From the NCBI RefSeq assembly GCF_001705235.1, contig NZ_MCGV01000001.1, forward strand, positions 868,001 through 932,000: 64,000 bases of DNA. The letters are read 5' to 3'. Every line of letters begins with the position of its first letter. Positions within the stretch are counted from its first letter, which is position 1. Origin of the DNA: Clostridium pasteurianum (GTDB taxonomy: Bacteria > Bacillota > Clostridia > Clostridiales > Clostridiaceae). Positions 52,002 through 59,040 of the stretch are shown one piece after another. The translations under genes were made by a program, and so were the position numbers. The notes under the pieces are model-generated. The model was not told where the DNA came from, did no database searches, and saw only the letters and a list, made by a program, of their open reading frames with translations.

Positions 52002-52766
52002 ATGAAAAAGACTAGAAATTCTTTAATATTAAAAAGATCCATTGCAATTTTATCCATAGCAGTAATAATTTTGGGGCTTATATACATTGTTAAAGTGAAT
52101 TTTTTAAGTTCATCTAAGAAAGTACAGAAAAATGTTCCCACAAAAATGGCAGCATCAAATAAAGTAAAAAATAAAAAAGTTCAAAAAGTAGTTTATCTTA
52201 CATTTGATGATGGTCCATCAGCTAACGTAACCCTACAAATACTTGATACCCTAAAAAAATATAATATAAATGCCACATTTTTTGTAACAGGTAAAAATTC
52301 CATAATAAATAAACTAACTCTTATAAGAGAAAGTCGTGATGGCAACGAAATAGCTTTAAAAAGTTTTAACAATGATACTAAAAAAATATATTCCTCACCA
52401 GAAGCATATATAAATGACCTTAACGAATGCTCTGATATTTTAGGCACTGTACTGCAAAATAATAAATTCAACAATAAACTGATACGATTTCCAGGAGGTT
52501 CTAATGTTGTAAATAAAAAATTCACAAATTCAATAAAAAAGGCTGGCTATACGTTTGTTGATTGGAATCTAGATTCTAAAGATTCAGTCATAAATAAGCA
52601 AAACTCCTCATCCGAAATCATAAACCACATTAAAGCTTCTTATGGGAATAACGATAAATTAATAATACTAATGCATGACTCAGCTTCTAACGGATCTACT
52701 TCGGTAGCTCTACCTGAGATAATAGAATTCTTAAAATCGCAAAATTATATTTTTAAAACTTTATAA
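52002..52766 (+). CDS. Polysaccharide deacetylase (NodB) homologue lacking metal-binding histidines
   Basis: 254 residues. Membrane anchor at about 10-32, then a NodB domain: motif 1 YLTFDDGPSANV (catalytic and metal Asp), motif 2 position DGNEIALKSFNND, motif 3 RFPGGS and motif 5 LMHDS. In active CE4 enzymes motif 2 is HxxxH (usually ALHSFTHD); here both histidines are Lys and Asn. The metal site is thus incomplete, so the protein is probably inactive as a deacetylase or uses another mechanism. Faces the cell wall. Confidence 0.88.
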   Translation: MKKTRNSLILKRSIAILSIAVIILGLIYIVKVNFLSSSKKVQKNVPTKMAASNKVKNKKVQKVVYLTFDDGPSANVTLQILDTLKKYNINATFFVTGKNSIINKLTLIRESRDGNEIALKSFNNDTKKIYSSPEAYINDLNECSDILGTVLQNNKFNNKLIRFPGGSNVVNKKFTNSIKKAGYTFVDWNLDSKDSVINKQNSSSEIINHIKASYGNNDKLIILMHDSASNGSTSVALPEIIEFLKSQNYIFKTL

Positions 52767-52846
52767 TAGCTTTGAAGCAATTACAACATATAATAATTTT
52801 ATGTGTTATAATTGCTTTATTAATAGATTTTTTAGGAGGATTTATT

Positions 52847-54265
52847 ATGCAAAAAACAAAAATGATTTTTACAATAGGCCCCTCTAGTGATACAGAGGAA
52901 AAGCTAAGAGAACTAATTAATGTTGGAATGAACGCTGCAAGATTAAATTTTTCACATGGCACACATGAAAGTCACAAGGAAAAAATGGATATCATAAGAA
53001 AACTCAGAAAAGAGTTAAATAAGAATGTTGCCATTGTAGTTGACATTAAAGGACCAAAAATCAGAACCCATAATTTTGAAAATGATAAGGCTGAAATTAA
53101 AAAAGGTCAAAAGTTCACAATAATATGTGGCGAAGAAATTTTAGGTAACTCAGAAAAATGTTCAGTTTCATATGAAAATCTTTATAATGATGTAAAAAAA
53201 GGTGGTCTACTTCTCGTTGATGATGGTCTTTTAGAATTTAGAATAGACGACATAGTAGATAAAAGCATAATATGTTCAGCTATAAACAGCGGGGTTATCT
53301 CAAATCATAAAGGGGTAAATGCACCTGGTGTTTCAATAAGTCTGCCTGCTGTAACTGAGAAAGATGTATTAGATTTAAAATTTGCCTGCGAAACAAAGGC
53401 TGATTTAGTTGCTGCTTCATTTATAAGAAAGCCTGAAGATGTAACTGTAGTAAGAAATATACTAAATGAAAACGGCGGAAAAAATATAAAAGTAATTCCT
53501 AAAATAGAAACTCAAGAGGGTGTTGATAACATAGACAAAATCATAGAGCTCTCTGATGGAATCATGGTTGCAAGAGGAGATATGGGAGTTGAAATCCCTA
53601 TAGAAGATGTTCCTGGAATACAAAAAATGATAATAAAAAAATGTAATGATGCGGGTAAAATAGTTATAACTGCAACTCAAATGCTTGATTCTATGATAAG
53701 AAACCCAAGACCAACAAGAGCAGAAGCTTCCGATGTAGCAAATGCAATATACGATGGAACTGATGCTATAATGTTAAGTGGTGAAAGTGCTAGCGGATTA
53801 TATCCAATCGAAGCTGCTGAGACTATGTCAAAGATAGCTCAAAAAACAGAATCACAAATAGATTACACAAAAGCTCTTAATGAAAGAAAAGACGAGGCTA
53901 TAACAAAAATTTCAGATGCTATAAGTCTTGCTGCATGTTCAACTGCTGCTGAGCTTAAAGCTGCTGCTATAATAACAGCAACTCAAAGTGGTATAACTGC
54001 AAGAATGGTATCTAAATTCAGACCTACTTGTCCTATAATTGCTGTTACACCTCATGACTGGGTTGCAAGAAGTCTTGCTCTCAATTTCGGTATAACACCT
54101 ATTACATCAAAACAAGTACTCTCTACAGATGAACTTATATCAGAATCAATAACAAGAGCACTAAGTGAAGGCCTAATTAAGAAAGGTGATTTAGTGGTTG
54201 TTGTTGCAGGAGTTCCTGTAGGTAAATCTGGAACTACAAATATGTTAAAGCTTCAATACGCTTAA
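52847..54265 (+). CDS. pyk: Pyruvate kinase
   Basis: 472 residues from ATG 52847, placed by TTAGGAGGA; the longer frame from 52772 reads through the leader. KMIFTIGPSS, NAARLNFSHG, VDIKGPKIRT, the active-site VIPKIETQEGVDN and MVARGDMGVEIP, and ITATQMLDSM; C-terminal allosteric domain from about 355. It lacks the extra PEP-utiliser-like C-domain of the Bacillus enzyme (585 aa). Converts PEP and ADP to pyruvate and ATP. Monocistronic with its own terminator. Confidence 0.97.
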   Translation: MQKTKMIFTIGPSSDTEEKLRELINVGMNAARLNFSHGTHESHKEKMDIIRKLRKELNKNVAIVVDIKGPKIRTHNFENDKAEIKKGQKFTIICGEEILGNSEKCSVSYENLYNDVKKGGLLLVDDGLLEFRIDDIVDKSIICSAINSGVISNHKGVNAPGVSISLPAVTEKDVLDLKFACETKADLVAASFIRKPEDVTVVRNILNENGGKNIKVIPKIETQEGVDNIDKIIELSDGIMVARGDMGVEIPIEDVPGIQKMIIKKCNDAGKIVITATQMLDSMIRNPRPTRAEASDVANAIYDGTDAIMLSGESASGLYPIEAAETMSKIAQKTESQIDYTKALNERKDEAITKISDAISLAACSTAAELKAAAIITATQSGITARMVSKFRPTCPIIAVTPHDWVARSLALNFGITPITSKQVLSTDELISESITRALSEGLIKKGDLVVVVAGVPVGKSGTTNMLKLQYA

Positions 54266-54270
54266 AGTTC

Positions 54271-54306
54271 AAAATAGCAGATAAAAGTACTTTTATCTGC
54301 TATTTT
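54271..54306. terminator. Terminator of pyk
   Basis: AAAATAGCAGATAAAAGT and its exact complement ACTTTTATCTGCTATTTT, an 18-bp perfect palindrome. It also overlaps the stop codon of the convergent small gene at 54300. Confidence 0.88.
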
Positions 54307-54461
54307 AATTCATCTAAAATTTTTCTAACTCTATCACATCTATCATTTACATTCTTATTTCCTTTAATTTTCTCATTCAATAAAAAATTATTGTAATTAA
54401 TAAGTCCCAATTTTATTATCCAAATTTCCTCATCATCACATAACATAATATTCTTTTTCAA
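54300..54461 (-). CDS. Small protein, 53 aa, TTG start
   Basis: Minus-strand ORF MKKNIMLCDDEEIWIIKLGL INYNNFLLNEK...DRVRKILDELK with AGAGGTGAT seven bases before a TTG start (54461). It fills the gap between pyk and the next gene, and its stop lies inside the shared bidirectional terminator. Soluble, amphipathic helices likely. No family recognised. The coding-like composition and ribosome binding site support a real gene. Confidence 0.55.
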   Translation of the reverse strand: MKKNIMLCDDEEIWIIKLGLINYNNFLLNEKIKGNKNVNDRCDRVRKILDELK

Positions 54462-54617
54462 AACAATCACCTCTATGAATGATTATTTCCACTACTGCAC
54501 TTTTTAAACTCACACAAAATGAATGTTGAAAATTTATCGCTTATTTTGTATAATGAAAAGTAAATACATTTTTTATTAATGTATTTTATTTATACTATAA
54601 ATTAGGGAGGCATTATT

Positions 54618-54800
54618 GTGGAAAAGACTATAAACGGATATCTCTTTAAAGGCAAAAGTGATTCTATAAGTATATATAAAGACGGAAAGCTCATAAAATC
54701 TAACGTCATGAACGGTATATTATTTCAAGAAACCTTTGATAAAATCACTGAAAAATTAGCTAAAGAATTATCATCTTCTGAAAATAATATGGAACTATAA
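54618..54800 (+). CDS. Small protein, 60 aa
   Basis: GTG start preceded by AGGGAGG. Sequence MEKTINGYLFKGKSDSISIY KDGKLIKSNVMNG... then an amphipathic helix FDKITEKLAKELSSSE. A short beta-hairpin plus helix; no membrane segment. Followed 20 bp later by a strong terminator, so it is a complete single-gene unit. Family not recognised. Confidence 0.65.
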   Translation: MEKTINGYLFKGKSDSISIYKDGKLIKSNVMNGILFQETFDKITEKLAKELSSSENNMEL

Positions 54801-54809
54801 ATTATAATA

Positions 54810-54860
54810 AATAAAAAATGTAGAGAGCTTAAGCTCTCTACATTTTTTATTTATTATAAT
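54810..54860. terminator. Bidirectional terminator between convergent genes
   Basis: AAAAAATGTAGAGAGCTTAA palindrome: AAAAATGTAGAGAGCTT pairs with AAGCTCTCTACATTTTT perfectly, and the flanking TTATAATAAATAA / TTATTTATTATAA extends the symmetry. Confidence 0.9.
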
Positions 54861-54861
54861 T

Positions 54862-55284
54862 TTATTTAACTCTCTCTTCTAACAACTTATATAAGGATTC
54901 ATCATAATAATCATTAAGCATATCTTCATAATAAAATGAACCACCCATAATTCGCTTTATTACATCTCTTGTTTTGTAGCCTTCTTTATATAACTTAAAA
55001 TTTTTAGTCATACTTTTAGCTTGTCTTTGATTGATTTGAAGCAATTTTATTAAGTCCTTAAGCTTATAATATTCATTTGGCAAAAGTTCTTCAATCTTTT
55101 TCTGCATAGCTAATTTGTACTTTAAATCAATTTTTCTATTTTTGTGAGGTCCGTTAATCCCCCTGTGGTGTTCGTCACATAAATAAACATAATTAAGAGG
55201 AAAATCAAGTCCACCTTGACTTTTATACACTATATGATGTCTTTCACCATCTTTTCCGCATACAACACATTTTTCTCCCCTCAA
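54862..55284 (-). CDS. HNH-endonuclease-like protein
   Basis: 140 residues from TTG 55284. Zinc/HNH-type residues at the N-terminus: CVVCGKDGERHHIVYKSQGG (CxxC, HH) and YVYLCDEHHRGINGPH (CxxHH), i.e. C-x2-C...HH...C-x2-H as in small HNH proteins. The C-terminal 80 residues are helical and basic (QINQRQAKSMTKNFKLYKEG YKTRDVIKRIMGG). A stand-alone gene; DNA cleavage or nick-processing is the family expectation, not shown here. Confidence 0.75.
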   Translation of the reverse strand: MRGEKCVVCGKDGERHHIVYKSQGGLDFPLNYVYLCDEHHRGINGPHKNRKIDLKYKLAMQKKIEELLPNEYYKLKDLIKLLQINQRQAKSMTKNFKLYKEGYKTRDVIKRIMGGSFYYEDMLNDYYDESLYKLLEERVK

Positions 55285-55489
55285 TAAATCACCGCTTCCT
55301 AATTAAGTATTATATTATTTACACTTATATTTTACACCAAATATGTTCTAAGAAAAAGTGTTTAAACAAATTTTCAAACACTTTTTCAAACCATTTATAA
55401 TAATATAGTGCATAATCTGCATTTTAAATGTAATTTATGTTATATTATTATTTGATTACATTAATTATAAACAAAGGATGATTTTATTT

Positions 55490-56935
55490 ATGATAGAACT
55501 TATATTAGCTTTTACCTTACCTATATTTTTAATTATTGTTGCAGTGCTATATAATCAAAGAAAAATATCCTTTCTGAATAAAAGCTTCACAGGTATTTAT
55601 TTAGTTTTTGCTCCCCACATTATTTTATTCTATTATCTTTTTAGTAACTACACTAAAATCGGACAAACTCACATTGTATGCAAATGGATTATTTTAATTG
55701 AAATATTTATTTTTATTTTTTATACTTGGATAAAAGTAAATATACTTCCAACCATTAAATTGGAAAATGTAAATACACGTTTAAAGCTAATGATAGCAGG
55801 AAGACAAATTGTACTACTAGGCTTATATACACTCTTTCTTCAAATACCACTGTACATAATTTATTTTACAGAATCATGGCATTTAATCATTCCTAAACAT
55901 ATTTTTATAATAGATCTTATTATTGCAATATTATTTATACTTACCTTGCTTGCTAACGGAATGCTGCGAATATTATGTACTTCAAAAAGATTAAATATAG
56001 TTAAAAGATTTATAACAGCTTTTATGTCTCTAATTCCAATTATAAATATTTTTGCAATGCTATATGCATGTCACGTTGCAGCAATGGAATACGATCATGA
56101 ATGTTATAAAGTAAATATTAATAAAGAGCGTGTTCATTCAGAAATTTGTAAAACAAAATATCCACTTGTTTTAGTTCACGGGGTTGGCTTTAGAGATTTA
56201 AAATATATTAATTACTGGGGAAGAATTCCTAGAGAATTAATTCGTAATGGAGCCACCATTTATTATGGAAATCAAGAGGCTTGGGGAACAGTCCAATATA
56301 ATGCACACGATATAAAAAATAAAATTCTTCAAATTATTAAAGAAACAGGCTGCGAAAAAGTAAATATTATCGCTCACTCAAAGGGTGGATTAGATGCACG
56401 TTACATGGTTAGCAAACTAGGCATGGGCAAATATGTTGCATCTTTAACAATGATGTCATCACCACATAGAGGTTGCAAATTTGTTGATACAGCTTGCAAA
56501 ATTCCTGATAAAATCTATAAGACTGTTGCCAAATTTTTTGATAAGTATTATAAAATCTTAGGCGATAAAAATCCAGATTTTTATACAGCTAGTAGACAAT
56601 TCTCAACTTATCACAGTATGAATTTTAATAAAGAAGTAACAGATGTACCTGATGTTTATTATCAAAGTTATGCATCTGCAGTAAAAAATATATTTAGCGA
56701 CTATGTGGTATCTATTCCTTATATTTTTTCAAAATTAACCGCAGGTGAAAATGATGGACTAGTATCCATTGACTCTGCAAAATGGGGGGATTTCAGAGGA
56801 GTCTTAAGAAATAATCATAGACGTGGTATTTCCCATGGAGATATCATAGATTTAAGAAGAGAAGATTACAAAGGTTTCGATATATTAGAAAAATACGTTG
56901 AGATTGTATCTGAACTAAAAAATAAAGGATTTTAA
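55490..56935 (+). CDS. Membrane-anchored lipase-like alpha/beta hydrolase
   Basis: 481 residues from ATG 55490 (an ATG 12 bp upstream overlaps the AAAGG site). Residues 1-205 have five to six membrane segments (e.g. LILAFTLPIFLIIVAVLY, LIIAILFILTLLANGMLRIL). Residues about 220-480 are a triacylglycerol-lipase domain: PLVLVHGVGFRD (oxyanion), NIIAHSKGGLDARYM (nucleophile Ser in AHSKG), the Asp in AGENDGLVS and the His of NNHRRGISHGDIID. LipA/esterase-like lipases normally are secreted without such a membrane domain. The nearby 3' repeat array may terminate it. Confidence 0.85.
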   Translation: MIELILAFTLPIFLIIVAVLYNQRKISFLNKSFTGIYLVFAPHIILFYYLFSNYTKIGQTHIVCKWIILIEIFIFIFYTWIKVNILPTIKLENVNTRLKLMIAGRQIVLLGLYTLFLQIPLYIIYFTESWHLIIPKHIFIIDLIIAILFILTLLANGMLRILCTSKRLNIVKRFITAFMSLIPIINIFAMLYACHVAAMEYDHECYKVNINKERVHSEICKTKYPLVLVHGVGFRDLKYINYWGRIPRELIRNGATIYYGNQEAWGTVQYNAHDIKNKILQIIKETGCEKVNIIAHSKGGLDARYMVSKLGMGKYVASLTMMSSPHRGCKFVDTACKIPDKIYKTVAKFFDKYYKILGDKNPDFYTASRQFSTYHSMNFNKEVTDVPDVYYQSYASAVKNIFSDYVVSIPYIFSKLTAGENDGLVSIDSAKWGDFRGVLRNNHRRGISHGDIIDLRREDYKGFDILEKYVEIVSELKNKGF

Positions 56936-56939
56936 TGGG

Positions 56940-57125
56940 AAGTAACAGTATTTTAGAACATTAAATAAAACTCATAAGACTAAGCTTCAAATAATGAAAA
57001 TACTAAGAAATTTTAATAACTCGCTGAAAAAAAGCTCAAACAAATTAAAATTTCTAAGTCTTTTCATTATTTGGAGCAAAGTCTTATTGAGTTTTATTTA
57101 AATCGTTCTCAAAATACTGTTACTT
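56940..57125 (+). repeat. Nested palindromic repeat, copy E (3' of the lipase gene)
   Basis: Starts 5 bp after the stop. Outer arms AAGTAACAGTATTTTAGAAC (56940-56959) and complement at 57105-57125; inner arms of 29 bp (56989-57017 and 57044-57072) with CTAAG facing CTAAG as the main mismatch; 26-base loop beginning AACTCGCTGA. It shares its outer arms almost word for word with copy C2 10 kb away, although the inner arms differ. Confidence 0.88.
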
Positions 57126-57200
57126 CTCATAGAAGGTAGAGGCAAGGAAAATTTTCTTCCGCTCTGCTGCGGAAAATCCGAATCAAAAGTTTATACAGAG
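57126..57200 (+). repeat. GGAAAATTTTCTTCCGC module 1
   Basis: AGAAGGTAGAGGCAAGGAAAATTTTC followed by TTCCGCTCTGCTGCGGAA and AAAAGTTTATAC. A palindromic spacer unit repeated at 57325 and, in reverse, at 46930-46990. No coding potential. Confidence 0.7.
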
Positions 57201-57320
57201 TTAAACTTTTAATAACTCGCTGAAAAAAAGCTCAGACAAATTAAAATTTCTAAGTCTTTTCATTATTGGGAGCAAAGTCTTATTGAATTTTATTTAAATC
57301 GTTCTCAAAATACTGCTACT
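57200..57320 (+). repeat. Nested palindromic repeat, copy F (left arm lost)
   Basis: AACTTTTAATAACTCGCTGAA...CAGACAAATTAAAATTTCTAAG followed by outer arm TATTTAAATCGTTCTCAAAATACTG. It matches copy E from the loop rightwards; the left half is replaced by the preceding module. Confidence 0.8.
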
Positions 57321-57324
57321 TCCC

Positions 57325-57485
57325 ATAGAAGGTAGAGGCAAGGAAGATTTTCTTCCGCTCCGCTGCTGAAAATCTGAATTAAAAGTTTATACAAAGTTAA
57401 ACTTTTAATAACTCTATGAAAAAAATCTAATTAAAAATCATAAAATTTCTAAGTCTTTTTATGATTTTTAATTAGATTTTTTTAT
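57325..57485 (+). repeat. Module 2 and copy G of the nested palindrome
   Basis: A second GGAAGATTTTCTTCCGC module, then AACTTTTAATAACTCTATGAA and a separate stem AAAAATCTAATTAAAAATCATAAA...TTTATGATTTTTAATTAGATTTTT. It completes a tandem of three units with period about 190 bp (56940, 57200, 57390). Confidence 0.7.
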
Positions 57486-57531
57486 TAAGAAATTGAATTT
57501 ATTAATCGTAAAAATTAAAATAGCCTGTATT

Positions 57532-57600
57532 TTATAAAGAAGGATAATGGGTCTTTAACCCAAACCCCGGATATGATAATTATCCTTCTTTACCAAAATA
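57532..57600. repeat. AAGAAGGATAATGGGT palindrome, copy 3
   Basis: AAGAAGGATAATGGGTCTTTAACCC with CCCGGATATGATAATTATCCTTCTT. Ends are complementary (AAGAAGGATAAT/ATTATCCTTCTT) and a short GGGT/ACCC stem lies inside. Same family as 25083 and 25252. Confidence 0.75.
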
Positions 57601-57753
57601 TAATATATTTTTGTATTTATAATAATATATTATATTTTATTGGTAACCCAATATAACCTGAACCCCAGTTAGGATAAGATTTATAGAATTTTTTTAATGT
57701 TACAAATCAATGTTAATTCACTTTATTTTTATTTAGTACAACAACATTAAATT
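57601..57753. other. AT-rich intergenic tail with repeat remnant
   Basis: Contains GATTTATAGAATTTTTTTAATGTTACAAATCAATGTTAATTCACTTTA at about 57675-57725, which resembles the right end of copy A (25000-25027). Otherwise featureless. Confidence 0.4.
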
Positions 57754-58932
57754 TTATAACAAGCTTACAAACTTATCTATAAATGCATCTGCTTCCTTAA
57801 ATTCTTTGTCACTAGGTACAAACTTAAATCTAAATCCTGCATCAGGTATTTTAAATTTTAAAGACTTTAATCTATCCATCATCATTGGAACACCTTCGCC
57901 GCTCCATCCATAAGAACCAAAAGCAGCTGCTGCCTTTCCCCTGTTTATTATTGGACAAACTGAAGAAAGTAAATCCCACACAGGTTTTACAGCATCCTGA
58001 TTTATTGTAGGAGATCCAACTAATATACCATCTGCATTATCTACTAAGCTCACTATATTACCCATTTCCATCTCAGTTATTTCATGCACATCTGCTTTAA
58101 TGCCTTTTTTGTTTATGCCTTCACATAAATATTTTGCAACTTTACCTGTATTTCCATATGCTGTAATATAAAATATTTGCACATTTTTTTCATCATTTAC
58201 TTTTGGTTTTGCCCAGCTCCTATAAAGTTCCATGCTTTTTTCTATATTCTTCACATGAACCGGTCCGTGACTTGGAGCTATCATATTGAGCTTTAAATCC
58301 TTTATTTTATCAAGACCCATATTTACGAATCTCTTAAATGGTGACATTATTACATCAAAATAATATTTCATTTCTGGAAGATAATCTTCTTTAACCGCAT
58401 CCGTTATTTTACCTTCAGGGCAATAGTGGCAGCCCATAACATCACATGTAAATAATATTTTATTTTCTTCATTATAAGTGAACATAGTGTCTGGCCAGTG
58501 CAAATTAGGTGCTGATATGAATTTCAAAGTATTTTTTCCTAAATTTAATTCTTTAACAGCCACAGCATCCAAGCTTTCAAAATCATCATTCACTATTTCC
58601 TTTAAATACATGTTAGCTGCTTTAGTTGACACAACCTTAGCTTCTGGGTACTCCTTTATTAATCTATACATTGAACCACTGTGATCTAATTCTGTATGTT
58701 GTACTATTATATAATCTACTTTTTTATCTCCTATTACACTTCTTATATTAGCTAAAAACTCATCAAAAAATCCATCTTTTACACTATCAATTATTGCGAT
58801 TTTATCATCATTAATTAAGTAAGAATTATAAGTTGAACCTTTTTTAGTATCCATTATTATGTCGAAAACCTTTAGTTCCTTATCTTTTACACCAACCCAG
58901 TATACATCATTTTGAAGCTTTTCAATACTCAT
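57754..58932 (-). CDS. fprA: FprA-type flavodiiron protein (A-type flavoprotein)
   Basis: 392 residues. N-terminal metallo-beta-lactamase-like diiron domain with HTELDHSG (H-x-E-x-D-H ligands, about 80-85) and [12 protein letters not shown] (Asp ligand), then a flavodoxin domain from about 255 ([33 protein letters not shown] loop). It reduces O2 to water (or NO to N2O) with electrons from rubredoxin/NADH, protecting anaerobes from oxygen. GGAGGAATT before the ATG. Monocistronic. Confidence 0.95.
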   Translation of the reverse strand: MSIEKLQNDVYWVGVKDKELKVFDIIMDTKKGSTYNSYLINDDKIAIIDSVKDGFFDEFLANIRSVIGDKKVDYIIVQHTELDHSGSMYRLIKEYPEAKVVSTKAANMYLKEIVNDDFESLDAVAVKELNLGKNTLKFISAPNLHWPDTMFTYNEENKILFTCDVMGCHYCPEGKITDAVKEDYLPEMKYYFDVIMSPFKRFVNMGLDKIKDLKLNMIAPSHGPVHVKNIEKSMELYRSWAKPKVNDEKNVQIFYITAYGNTGKVAKYLCEGINKKGIKADVHEITEMEMGNIVSLVDNADGILVGSPTINQDAVKPVWDLLSSVCPIINRGKAAAAFGSYGWSGEGVPMMMDRLKSLKFKIPDAGFRFKFVPSDKEFKEADAFIDKFVSLL

Positions 58933-59040
58933 TTTAATTCCTCCTCAATACTATATTGTTACTTTTATAACATTTACTATACATATAGTATAACATATTT
59001 TGGAGAAAAATCAATAATAATTATTAAATAGTATTAATTA

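Noticed and set aside
56940-57485. Insertion sequence
   Set aside because: No transposase frame and no target duplication; the outer arms are palindromic and differ between loci.
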